Assembly (NCBI RefSeq): GCF_008923205.2
Contig: NZ_WBMS02000050.1
Location: 1 to 64,000, forward strand
Origin: Actinomadura physcomitrii
GTDB lineage: Bacteria; Actinomycetota; Actinomycetes; Streptosporangiales; Streptosporangiaceae
DNA: 64,000 nucleotides
Direction of reading: 5' to 3'
Position 1 is the first letter of the stretch. Each line of letters begins with the position of its first letter. Made by a program: the position numbers and the translations under genes. The notes under the pieces are model-generated. The model searched no databases. It was not told the DNA's origin and worked only from the letters and a program-made list of their open reading frames with translations. Below, piece after piece: positions 54,419-61,968 of this stretch.

Positions 54419-55111
54419 TCAGGTGAGCCGGGACGCGATGACCTTCGTGACGTCGCGCAGGTGCGCGCGCATCAGCTCCTCGGCGCGTTCGGCCTCGCCG
54501 GCCTCGATTGCGCCGAGGATGGCGCGGTGGTCGTCGTGGTCGCGGCGCCGGTCGTCGAAGATCCGCAGTATCTCCCGCTGCTCGGCGCCGTGCACCGACA
54601 GCAGCGAGTCGATGACCTCGCCGAGCACGGCGTTCCCGGACGCGTGCGCGGCGGCGCGGTGGAAGGACATGTTCGCCGCGTCCAGCGCGGCGTCCTCGCC
54701 CTCCAGGTGCCGGCCCGCGTGGTCCAGGACGGTGCGCAGCCGCTCCAGGTCGCCGGGTTCGGCGCGGCGGGCGGCCATCGCGGCCAGCGGGGGTTCGATG
54801 AGCAGCCGGGCGTCCAGCAGCTGGAGGAGCTGGTCGCCCTGCAGCGGCCGGACGTTGGGGTTGGGGATGACGACCCGTTCGAGGTCGGCGCCGACGTAGA
54901 TGCCGGAGCCGTGCCGCATCTGGACGGCGCCGGTGGCCTCGAGCCGGCGCAGCGCCTCGCGGAGCGTGGGGGTGGTCACCGCGAAGCGCTCGGACAGCTC
55001 CCGCGCCGAGGGGAGCCGGTCGCCGGGACGCAGCCCGCCGGCGCGGATCAGCTCAAGCACGCGCTCGGTGAGCGCGTCGGAGAGGCTGGGCCGGGCCACG
55101 TCCTTGGTCAT
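54419..55111 (-). CDS. GntR/FadR family transcriptional regulator
   Basis: A 230-residue regulator: winged helix-turn-helix in residues 8-75 (L-R-P-G-D-R-L-P-S-A-R-E-L-S-E-R-F-A-V-T-T-P-T-L-R-E-A-L-R-R-L) and a C-terminal all-helical FCD domain with conserved Asp and His ligand residues (about 85-220). FadR-type regulators of sugar-acid loci (UxuR, ExuR, GntR-like) bind an acid-sugar intermediate and lift repression. ATG 55111 is chosen because ACGAGG lies seven bases upstream; ATG 55132 would add seven residues but lacks a ribosome site. A palindrome at 55146-55162 directly upstream is the likely operator. Confidence 0.9.
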   Translation of the reverse strand: MTKDVARPSLSDALTERVLELIRAGGLRPGDRLPSARELSERFAVTTPTLREALRRLEATGAVQMRHGSGIYVGADLERVVIPNPNVRPLQGDQLLQLLDARLLIEPPLAAMAARRAEPGDLERLRTVLDHAGRHLEGEDAALDAANMSFHRAAAHASGNAVLGEVIDSLLSVHGAEQREILRIFDDRRRDHDDHRAILGAIEAGEAERAEELMRAHLRDVTKVIASRLT

Positions 55112-55145
55112 CCTGTACCTCGTCTCCTTCATAAAGAAGTCAAGT

Positions 55146-55162
55146 CATCTAATCATTTGATG
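55146..55162. promoter_or_regulatory. Candidate GntR operator upstream of the regulator gene
   Basis: CATCTAATCATTTGATG is a 17-base palindrome with one mismatched pair. It stands in a strikingly AT-rich patch 35-50 bases before the GntR start, as expected for autoregulation. A related 17-mer occurs at 58962-58978 at the other promoter of the locus. Confidence 0.6.
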
Positions 55163-55203
55163 TACTGGGCTGTCCAGGCCCGGCCGTGCTCCTCGAGCCG
55201 CGG

Positions 55204-56016
55204 TCAGAGGTCGAACGCGCTGATGTGCCAGCGGCCCAGGTTCGCCACGAACGCCGTGGTGCCCCGGAACGCCAGGTTGGTCGGGTGGCAGAGCAGATGG
55301 GCGGTGGGGTCGCGGACGACCGTCTCCGGCCGCCCGTCCGGCGCCAGCCGCAGCACCTCGCTGGGCTCGTAGAGACCGACGTAGAGCAGGCCGTCGGGTC
55401 CGAAGGCGATGCCGTCGGGGACGGTGCCGGGCAGCTCGGCGGCCGTCGAGCGGTCGCCGGCGGTGCCGTCCGGCCGGATCTCGACGCGGGTGATCCCGGG
55501 CAGGAACGACTCGGCGACGTACAGCGCCGACTCGTCCGGGGCCAGCGCGAGGCCGTTGGCGAACGCCATCGGACGCTCGTCCCAGACCTCGCCGGCGCCG
55601 TCCGGCGCGTAGCGGAACACCGAGGGGCCGGGGTCGTCGATCTGCCGGCTGTCGGAGACGTAGATCCGGCCCGCCGCGTCGATCACCGGGTAGTTCGGGT
55701 TGACGAAGCGGTGGCCGTCCGCGCCGTCGGCGAACAGCGACACCTCGCCGGACGCCAGGTCGAGGCGGAACACGCCGGGGTGCTCGATGTCGCAGATGTA
55801 CAGATGCTCCGCGGACGCGTCGAACGCGATGCCGAGCACGAACCCGTGGGTGCTCGCGACCTGCTCGACGCTCTCGCCCGCCGGGTCGACGCGGAAGATC
55901 TGGCCGGCCTCCCCGCCGCACCAGACGCTGCCGTCGGGATGGACCGCCACGCACTCGGGGTGGTCGAGGCGCGGGCTGCTGAACAGGCCGTCGAAGAAGA
56001 CGCGGGCGTCCGGCAT
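55204..56016 (-). CDS. SMP-30/gluconolactonase family protein
   Basis: A 270-residue six-bladed propeller lactonase. Expected metal ligands are E21 (H-P-E-C-V-A), N154 (F-A-N-G-L-A) and D201 (V-P-D-G-I-A). The family hydrolyses sugar lactones to aldonates with divalent metal. Its ATG follows the SDR gene with no gap, so both are co-translated. In this locus it would open the lactone produced by the dehydrogenase before dehydration. Confidence 0.9.
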   Translation of the reverse strand: MPDARVFFDGLFSSPRLDHPECVAVHPDGSVWCGGEAGQIFRVDPAGESVEQVASTHGFVLGIAFDASAEHLYICDIEHPGVFRLDLASGEVSLFADGADGHRFVNPNYPVIDAAGRIYVSDSRQIDDPGPSVFRYAPDGAGEVWDERPMAFANGLALAPDESALYVAESFLPGITRVEIRPDGTAGDRSTAAELPGTVPDGIAFGPDGLLYVGLYEPSEVLRLAPDGRPETVVRDPTAHLLCHPTNLAFRGTTAFVANLGRWHISAFDL

Positions 56017-56814
56017 TCAGACCTCCGGGAGTGCGGCGGGGTTGCGGGCGAGCAGGCCGCCGTCGACGCGGTGCTCGGCCCCGGTGATGAACGAGGAGCG
56101 CGGGCCGGCGAGGAACGCCACCATCTCGGCGACCTCCTCCGCCCGCGCGACGCGGCCGAGCGGATGCGCCCGGCCCCACTCGGCGACCTGGCCGTCCTGG
56201 CTCAGATCGCCGCGGAACAGGTCGGCGGCCCAGCGCAGCATGGGGGTGTCGACGGAGCCGGGGCACACGACGTTCACGCGGATGCCGTCGGCGGCGTGGT
56301 CCAGCGCCATCGCCCGGGTGAGCCCGTTGATCGCGGACTTGCTCGCGGTGTAGGCGGCGACCCGGTCCTGCGACGCGAACGCCTGGACCGACGACACCGT
56401 GACGATCGTGCCGCCGCCGCGCCGCCGCAGCTCCGGGACGGCCGCCTTGCAGACCAGGAAGACGCCCTTGAGGTTGACGTCCAGGACCTCGTCCCACAGC
56501 TCCTCGTCGGTGTCCTCGACCGTCCCGTACCGCTGGATCCCGGCGCAGGTGACGACGGTGTCGAGGCCGCCGTGCGCGTCGACCGCGCGGCCGACGAGGC
56601 CCCGCATCTGCGCGGCGTCGGTGACGTCGGCGACGACGCCGGTCACGTCCAGGCCGGCGCCGCGCAGCTCCGCCTCGGCGGCGCGGACGCCGTCCTCGTC
56701 GATGCCGCAGAAGACGACCGCGGCGCCGTCCTCCGCGAGCCGCCGGACGACCGCCCGGCCGATGCCGAGCGACCCCCCGGTGACCACGGCGACCTTGCCG
56801 CCGAACTCCCTCAT
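56017..56814 (-). CDS. SDR family sugar dehydrogenase
   Basis: A 265-residue classical short-chain dehydrogenase: T-G-G-S-L-G-I-G (12-19), C-A-G (90-92), catalytic S142, Y155 and K159, and the P-G-S-V-D-T-P-M loop. Glucose/mannose dehydrogenase-like oxidation of an aldose to its lactone is the most likely role given its coupling to the lactonase. ATG 56814 overlaps the DUF4432 stop by four bases. Confidence 0.87.
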   Translation of the reverse strand: MREFGGKVAVVTGGSLGIGRAVVRRLAEDGAAVVFCGIDEDGVRAAEAELRGAGLDVTGVVADVTDAAQMRGLVGRAVDAHGGLDTVVTCAGIQRYGTVEDTDEELWDEVLDVNLKGVFLVCKAAVPELRRRGGGTIVTVSSVQAFASQDRVAAYTASKSAINGLTRAMALDHAADGIRVNVVCPGSVDTPMLRWAADLFRGDLSQDGQVAEWGRAHPLGRVARAEEVAEMVAFLAGPRSSFITGAEHRVDGGLLARNPAALPEV

Positions 56815-57773
56815 CGCGTCTCTCCCCCCTCGATCACGGCCGCGCGCAGCCACAGCGGCCTGGTCTCGTGCGGCCGCAGGGCGAGCGCCGACCCGTTGCG
56901 GACCGCCTCGGCGAGGCCCTCGGTCGGCCGTCCGGCGAACGGCTCGAGACCCACCACGTACGCACGGCCCCACCAGGGCGCCTCGCGGATCGCGCCGAGC
57001 TCCCGCCATACCCACAGGTCGGGCAGGACGGCGGCGTCCCACCGGACCCGCAGGCCGAGGGCCGCGTCCGGGTCGATGATCTCGTAACGGCCGTCCCGGA
57101 ACCCGGACAGGTAGTGGATGTCGCTCGGCGCGCCGCGCTCGGGCACGACCGCCAGCCCGGGATCGGCGGCGGCCCCGTCCGGGAACCGGATCCGGTGCCC
57201 GGGACGCAGGAACGGGGCGCCGAAGACGATGTGGTGGCCCCACATCACCTCCAGCCCGACCCCCGACTCGTTGGTCAGCTCCTCGTCGACGCGCAGCTCC
57301 GCCTCGCCGGACAGGAGCCGGAACGTCTTCACCACGCGCAGCGGCACGCGCCGCGCCCGCACGGTCAGCCGCACCGCGACCTCGGACGGGTCGTCGGCCG
57401 CGATCTCGACGTCCCAGGGCAGCCCGGCGACCTCGCCGTGCTGCGCCAGCGCGGCGCCGCGGTAGGTGCTCGGCTCGCCGCCGTTGGGCAGCACCTCCTG
57501 CCAGCCGCCCTCGTAGTGGTCGAGGAACGCGGCCACGTCGTCGCCCGCGCCGCCCGCCACGTCGCGCGGGTTGCGGATCCCGTCCGGCGCGAGCCAGACG
57601 AAGTCCATGTCGCGCGGCTTGAAGCAGAACTCGGCGACGTCGCCGCCCTTGTCCGCGAGGACGGTCACGCGCAGCAGCTCGTTCTCCAGCACGACGGCGC
57701 GCATCCCGAACCAGGTGATCTCGTGCAGGCGCGCGCCCCAGTTGCGGGCCGGGCGATGCCGTCGGTACGCCAT
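56811..57773 (-). CDS. DUF4432 / aldose 1-epimerase-like protein
   Basis: A 320-residue beta-sandwich protein of the galactose-mutarotase superfamily (DUF4432 type). Visible blocks are L-R-V-T-V-L-A-D-K-G-G-D-V-A-E-F near residue 35-50, G-W-Q-E-V-L-P-N-G-G-E, and W-G-H-H-I-V-F-G. It lacks a signal peptide. A mutarotase or epimerase would supply the correct sugar anomer to the dehydrogenase next to it. ATG 57773 lies three bases after the stop of the secreted protein gene. Confidence 0.82.
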   Translation of the reverse strand: MAYRRHRPARNWGARLHEITWFGMRAVVLENELLRVTVLADKGGDVAEFCFKPRDMDFVWLAPDGIRNPRDVAGGAGDDVAAFLDHYEGGWQEVLPNGGEPSTYRGAALAQHGEVAGLPWDVEIAADDPSEVAVRLTVRARRVPLRVVKTFRLLSGEAELRVDEELTNESGVGLEVMWGHHIVFGAPFLRPGHRIRFPDGAAADPGLAVVPERGAPSDIHYLSGFRDGRYEIIDPDAALGLRVRWDAAVLPDLWVWRELGAIREAPWWGRAYVVGLEPFAGRPTEGLAEAVRNGSALALRPHETRPLWLRAAVIEGGETR

Positions 57774-57776
57774 CGG

Positions 57777-58964
57777 TCAGCCGAACTTCAGGTCGACGAA
57801 GCGGGGCCGGTAGATGGACACGTCCTTGTAGTGGTCGGTGTTGACGAGGCTGTTGACGTTGTAGGACATGACGAGCCTGCCGGGGCGGCCCAGCTCCGGG
57901 TGGACGTGGGCGTTGTAGGTGAACACGTTGGGGTTGCCGTAGCTGCCGTTCGCGCCGGTCTCGGGCGTCGAGTAGACGGTGGTCCTCCCGGTGAACGGGC
58001 CCTGCGGCGAGCAGGAGAAGTACGCGACGATGTTCGTGTTGAACTTCACGGTCGTGTCCTGGGTGATGAGCATGTAGGCGCGGCCCATCCGGGTGACGCT
58101 GTACTCGTTGGCGACGCCGTCCATGATCCGCGCGGAGTCGGCCTCGTCGCGCGACCAGGTGCCGTCGCCCGCGTAGAACTCCCACGGCCCGGTGAGGTCG
58201 GTGCCGCGGACGCGGGCCAGGTGCATGTACTTGGTGTCGCCGAGGTCCTCGACGCCGTAGACGTAGATCATGCCGTCCGACCGCTGCAGCCAGGACGCCC
58301 AGGAGATCCCCTTGGACGACGGGATCGGCGTCACGCTGACGGGCTCGGACAGCCGGTCGGGCCGGAACTTCGCGACGACGTTGCGGAGCCAGCGCCAGTC
58401 CCAGATGCCGGGGCCGAACCGCTCGTACTCCTGGTAGGTCACCTGGACCCGGCCGCCCGCGGTGATCGCGTCGCCGGCCCAGAACCAGTGCTCACCGTCG
58501 CGCGGCGGCATGACGGCCGCCGGCTGCTCGCGGGTGCCGCCGTGCACGGTGCTCAGCCGGTCGCCCGACTTGACCACGAACGAGTTGTTGATGAACGGGG
58601 TGGTGCCGCCCTCGTCGACGACCGGCGGGCGGGTGCCGCCGGCGCCGACCTCGCCGAGGAAGGTGTCGGAGAACACGAACGCCACCTTCCCGCCGGGCAG
58701 GGTGGTGGAGAACGTGCTGTCCGCGCCGGTCCAGTCGTCGGTCCGGCGGTTGTCGTTGCCGTAGCGGGTGAACAGGGCGTTCAGCCCGGCGTCGGGCGCC
58801 GAGCCCTGGAAGGACGGGGTCGGGGTGCCGCCGCACGCCTGCGCGGCGGTGGCGGCGGCACGGGCGGGGGCGGTGAAGGTCGTCGTGGACAGGGCCAGGG
58901 TGAGAACGCCGGCGGCGAGGCCGCGCCAGGGGGATCTTCTGCGCACGGCCAGTAGTTTGGTCAT
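57777..58964 (-). CDS. Secreted DUF5005/DUF4185-like propeller protein
   Basis: A 395-residue protein with a signal peptide (R-R-R-S-P-W-R-G-L then a hydrophobic run, cleavage after A-R-A near 36). The mature part resembles the DUF4185/DUF5005 five-bladed-propeller family related to GH43-type folds (F-V-F-S-D-T-F-L-G near the start, W-F-W-A-G-D, Y-G-N-P-N-V-F-T-Y-N-A-H). It may bind or trim the polysaccharide from which the imported sugar comes. First gene of the catabolic operon. No ribosome site precedes ATG 58964, so the mRNA may be leaderless, and the candidate operator overlaps the start codon. Confidence 0.78.
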   Translation of the reverse strand: MTKLLAVRRRSPWRGLAAGVLTLALSTTTFTAPARAAATAAQACGGTPTPSFQGSAPDAGLNALFTRYGNDNRRTDDWTGADSTFSTTLPGGKVAFVFSDTFLGEVGAGGTRPPVVDEGGTTPFINNSFVVKSGDRLSTVHGGTREQPAAVMPPRDGEHWFWAGDAITAGGRVQVTYQEYERFGPGIWDWRWLRNVVAKFRPDRLSEPVSVTPIPSSKGISWASWLQRSDGMIYVYGVEDLGDTKYMHLARVRGTDLTGPWEFYAGDGTWSRDEADSARIMDGVANEYSVTRMGRAYMLITQDTTVKFNTNIVAYFSCSPQGPFTGRTTVYSTPETGANGSYGNPNVFTYNAHVHPELGRPGRLVMSYNVNSLVNTDHYKDVSIYRPRFVDLKFG

Positions 58965-58978
58965 TAGATGATTTGTTG
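58962..58978. promoter_or_regulatory. Candidate GntR operator at the divergent end of the locus
   Basis: CATTAGATGATTTGTTG, read in reverse complement, matches the palindrome at 55146-55162 in 13 of 17 positions. It covers the start codon of the operon's first gene and lies 22 bases before the divergent kinase start, so one bound protein could control both directions. Confidence 0.5.
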
Positions 58979-58999
58979 TCTAGATGTATCGTGCTGCCC

Positions 59000-59935
59000 G
59001 TGAACGCTCCCCGGGTCGCCCTCATCGGCGAATGCATGATCGAACTGCGGCATCTGGCGCCGGACCGGCTCGCCCTCGGCTACGCCGGGGACGTCTTCAA
59101 CACCGCCGCCTACCTGGCCCGCAGCGCCGCGCCCGGGACCCTGGACGCGCAGTTCGTCACGGTCACCGGCGACGACCCCTACAGCGCGGAGATGCGCGCG
59201 GCCTGGCACGCCCACGGCGTCGGCGACCGGTACGCGCGGATCCGTCCCGGCGGCCGCGCGGGCCTCTACCTGATCCGCACCGACGAGCACGGCGAGCGGA
59301 CGTTCCAGCACTACCGGAGCGAATCGCCCGCCCGCGAGCTGTTCGGCCCGGACCAGCCCGCCGCGATCGACGACGCGGTCGCCGGCCACGACCTCGTCTA
59401 CCTGTCCGGCATCACCCTCTCGATCATGGCGGAGCCCGCCCGGGCCCGGCTGGCGGAGGTGCTGGCGGAGACCCGGCGGCGCGGCGGCCTCGTCGCCTAC
59501 GACGGCAACCACCGGCCGAGCGGCTGGCCGTCCCCCGGCGCGGCGGCAGGGGCCGCGTCCGCCGTCCTCGCGCACACCTCGATCGCCCTGCCGTCCCTGG
59601 ACGACGACCGGATCGTGCACGGCGACGCGTCCGCCCGGGACTGCGTCGAGCGGCTCCGCGACGCGGGCGTGCCGGAGATCGTCGTCAAGCTCGGCGCCGC
59701 GGGCTGCGTGATCGCCGACCGCGACTCCATGGAGGCCGTCCCCGCCGTCCCGGACGTCCGCGTGGTCGACACCACGTCCGCGGGCGACGCGTTCAACGGC
59801 GCCTATCTGGCCGCCCGGCTGGCCGGCGCGGGCCGGCGCGCCGCCGCCGAGGCGGGCACCCGGCTGGCCGCCGAGGTGATCGGCCGCCCCGGCGCGCTCC
59901 TGCCGCCGCTTCCGGGCCGCCGCCCCGTGCCGTGA
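59000..59935 (+). CDS. PfkB family sugar kinase (2-keto-3-deoxygluconate kinase-like)
   Basis: A 311-residue ribokinase-fold kinase. The catalytic motif D-T-T-S-A-G-D263-A-F-N-G (257-267) is intact, and Y-D-G-N-H-R-P (167-173) corresponds to the D-x-N-x-R segment typical of KDG kinases. It would phosphorylate the 2-keto-3-deoxy acid from the dehydratase to KDPG. GTG 59000 is chosen for the family N-terminus; GTG 58991 is also in frame. No aldolase gene is nearby, so the housekeeping KDPG aldolase must complete the route. Confidence 0.88.
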   Translation: MNAPRVALIGECMIELRHLAPDRLALGYAGDVFNTAAYLARSAAPGTLDAQFVTVTGDDPYSAEMRAAWHAHGVGDRYARIRPGGRAGLYLIRTDEHGERTFQHYRSESPARELFGPDQPAAIDDAVAGHDLVYLSGITLSIMAEPARARLAEVLAETRRRGGLVAYDGNHRPSGWPSPGAAAGAASAVLAHTSIALPSLDDDRIVHGDASARDCVERLRDAGVPEIVVKLGAAGCVIADRDSMEAVPAVPDVRVVDTTSAGDAFNGAYLAARLAGAGRRAAAEAGTRLAAEVIGRPGALLPPLPGRRPVP

Positions 59936-60077
59936 CGCCGCCCGCCGCCCCGCCGGGGACCAGATCATTTAGTCAATACTCGGACAACCGGTCGAAACCT
60001 GTGCGCGCCGGAGTCTCGCAGTGGGCTCCGCAGGCGGTAGTTTCGGAGGCAGCGGGACCATCCTGCGAGGGAGTGAC

Positions 60078-60506
60078 GTGACCGAGGAAACCGCTGCCAT
60101 GCCTGCCAGTACACAGTTGTCCGTGCGCGACGTGGTGACAGTGAAGCTGCCCGCCGCGAGCGCCTACCTGTCCGTGCTCAGAACCGCGACCGCGGGGCTG
60201 GCCGCCAGGCTGGACTTCACGCTGGACGAGATAGAGGACCTGCGCATCGCGGTCGACGAGGCGTGCGCGATGCTGCTCTCCCAGGCCGTCCCCGGGACGG
60301 ACCTGTCGTGCGAGTTCGAGCTGACCGGGGAGGCGATGCGCATCTCGGTGTCGGTGATCACCGTGGACGGCCAGGAGCCCAACCGCGACACCTTCGCGTG
60401 GACCGTGCTGTCGTCGCTGGCCGGCGAGGTCGACGCGCAGATCGGCTCCGACGACCGGGTGACCGTGACGCTGCAGAAGCGGCGCGGTACGGCGGGGGCC
60501 CCGTGA
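60078..60506 (+). CDS. RsbW-like anti-sigma factor / HATPase-fold protein
   Basis: A 142-residue GHKL-fold protein of the RsbW/SpoIIAB class. The helix that carries the N-box reads I-A-V-D-E-A-C-A-M-L-L, so the Asn of E-A-x-x-N is Met; this matches the UsfX-type partners of actinobacterial SigF. G-boxes are weak. GTG 60078 has GGGAG about five bases upstream. Its stop overlaps the sigma-factor start by four bases (GTGA), the classic anti-sigma/sigma arrangement. Likely sequesters the sigma factor until released by an anti-anti-sigma factor encoded elsewhere. Confidence 0.87.
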   Translation: MTEETAAMPASTQLSVRDVVTVKLPAASAYLSVLRTATAGLAARLDFTLDEIEDLRIAVDEACAMLLSQAVPGTDLSCEFELTGEAMRISVSVITVDGQEPNRDTFAWTVLSSLAGEVDAQIGSDDRVTVTLQKRRGTAGAP

Positions 60507-61318
60507 CAGAGAAGACGACCATCGCCGGCGCGAGCAACGAGCGGTCCGAGAGCAGCGGCGTACCGGACCGCGCGCGGGCCCGCGCGCTGTTCGAGCGCCT
60601 CGCCGGGCTTCCCGAGGGCGACCCGGAGCGGCAGCGCATCCGCGACCAGCTCGTCGAGCTGCACCTGCCCCTGGTGGAGTACCTGGCCCGCCGCTTCCGC
60701 AACCGCGGCGAGTGGCTGGACGACCTGATCCAGGTCGCCACCATCGGGCTGATCAAGTCGATCGACCGGTTCGACCTGGAGCGCGGCGTCGAGTTCTCCA
60801 CCTACGCCACGCCCACGATCGTCGGGGAGATCAAGCGGCACTTCCGCGACAAGGGCTGGGCGGTGCGGGTGCCGCGCCGGCTCCAGGAGCTGAAGCTGTC
60901 GCTGACGAAGGCGATCAGCGACCTCGCCCAGCGCGAGGGCCGGGCGCCGACGGTCAGCGAGCTCGCCGCGCACCTGCAGATGAGCGAGGAGGAGGTGCTG
61001 GAGGGCCTGGAGTCGGCGAACGCCTACTCCACGGTGTCCCTCGACGCGCCCGACTCCGGCGATGAGGACGCGCCCGCCGTGGCGGACTCGCTCGGCATGA
61101 TCGACGAGTCGCTGGAGGGCGTGGAGTACCGCGAGTCGCTCAAGCCGCTGCTGGAGAAGCTGCCCGCGCGCGAGAAGAAGATCCTGCTGCTGCGGTTCTT
61201 CGGCAACATGACGCAGTCGCAGATCGCGGCGGAGCTGGGCATCTCCCAGATGCACGTGTCGCGGCTGCTGGCCCGCACGCTCGCGCAGCTGCGCGAGGGC
61301 CTCACCGCCGACGAGTGA
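60503..61318 (+). CDS. sigF: SigF/SigB-type alternative RNA polymerase sigma factor
   Basis: A 271-residue sigma-70 group 3 factor. Region 2 (D-D-L-I-Q-V-A-T-I-G-L-I-K-S-I-D-R-F-D with F-S-T-Y-A-T-P-T-I-V-G-E-I-K-R-H-F-R-D), region 3 (R-R-L-Q-E-L-K near 128) and region 4 (E-K-K-I-L-L-L-R-F-F-G-N-M-T-Q-S-Q-I-A-A-E-L-G-I-S-Q-M-H-V-S-R) are complete. GTG 60503 overlaps the anti-sigma stop. Factors of this type direct stress and sporulation genes in actinomycetes. The gene is followed by a strong terminator. Confidence 0.92.
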   Translation: MTEKTTIAGASNERSESSGVPDRARARALFERLAGLPEGDPERQRIRDQLVELHLPLVEYLARRFRNRGEWLDDLIQVATIGLIKSIDRFDLERGVEFSTYATPTIVGEIKRHFRDKGWAVRVPRRLQELKLSLTKAISDLAQREGRAPTVSELAAHLQMSEEEVLEGLESANAYSTVSLDAPDSGDEDAPAVADSLGMIDESLEGVEYRESLKPLLEKLPAREKKILLLRFFGNMTQSQIAAELGISQMHVSRLLARTLAQLREGLTADE

Positions 61319-61324
61319 CGCCGA

Positions 61325-61372
61325 ACGCCGAGGGGCCCCGGGGACGCATCTCCCCAGGGCCCCTCGGCGTTT
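61325..61372 (+). terminator. Strong intrinsic terminator of the sigF operon
   Basis: ACGCCGAGGGGCCC (61325-61338) pairs with GGGCCCCTCGGCGT (61357-61370); after one mismatch GGGGA/TCCCC continues the stem to a 6-nt loop. A short TTT follows. It lies six bases past the sigF stop and just before the convergent stop at 61378. Confidence 0.85.
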
Positions 61373-61377
61373 CGAGG

Positions 61378-61893
61378 TCAGTTCTTCGCGGACGTCCCCG
61401 CGTCCTTGGCCGGCTGCTCCTTGAGGCGGTCCATGAGCTTCCGCCCGAGGGACCGGTCGTCCTCCGGGCGCGGCTCCGCGGCGCGCGGCGGGGCCTCGTC
61501 CTCCTCGTCCTCGTCATGATCGTGGACGAGCCAGGCGGTGCTCGCCGGGCTCAGCACCGCGACCAGCGCGAGCACGGCGACGACGCCCATCGGCACGGCG
61601 ATCGCGGGCCGCTCGCTCTGCCACAGCGACCAGGCGACGGGCAGCGCGAACAGCTGGGTCAGGACCGTGGGGGCGCGGCTGCCCTGGGCGCCGCGCAGCA
61701 GGCCGCGGACGCAGGCGAGCATGCCCGCGCCGCCGGCGAGGGCGAGCACGGTCACGCCGATCGCGCTCACCGGGTCGACGGCGGCGCCCGAGGCGGTTTC
61801 CACGCCGGTGTAGACGCCGAACGCGACGGCGCCGAGGCCCTCCGCGCCCTCCAGGGCGGCGGCGGCCCGCACGGTGATGGGACGATCGGTCAC
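61378..61893 (-). CDS. Small integral membrane protein with acidic tail
   Basis: A 171-residue protein with about four hydrophobic helices (roughly residues 8-30, 40-66, 74-92, 97-120) and a charged C-terminal tail starting with H-D-H-D-E-D-E-E-D-E, followed by a basic helix (L-G-R-K-L-M-D-R-L-K-E). This arrangement occurs in many actinobacterial proteins of unknown function. ATG 61893. Seventy-five bases separate it from the divergent lipid kinase gene. Confidence 0.78.
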   Translation of the reverse strand: MTDRPITVRAAAALEGAEGLGAVAFGVYTGVETASGAAVDPVSAIGVTVLALAGGAGMLACVRGLLRGAQGSRAPTVLTQLFALPVAWSLWQSERPAIAVPMGVVAVLALVAVLSPASTAWLVHDHDEDEEDEAPPRAAEPRPEDDRSLGRKLMDRLKEQPAKDAGTSAKN

Positions 61894-61968
61894 AACGAAA
61901 CCCTACTCGCCCGCCGCCGCGGCCGATGCGTGGGGAAACGCACGGGAAACGCTCGATACGCTGGCGCC

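Noticed and set aside
59960..59985. Third GntR operator (ATCATTTAGTCAAT) after the PfkB gene
   Set aside because: It is AT-rich and superficially similar, but matches the palindrome at fewer than half of the positions and lies downstream of the kinase.
60263..60502. N-terminal extension of the sigma factor from an upstream in-frame start
   Set aside because: It would overlap the whole anti-sigma gene in another frame; the GTG at 60503 with GTGA overlap gives the expected sigma-factor length.
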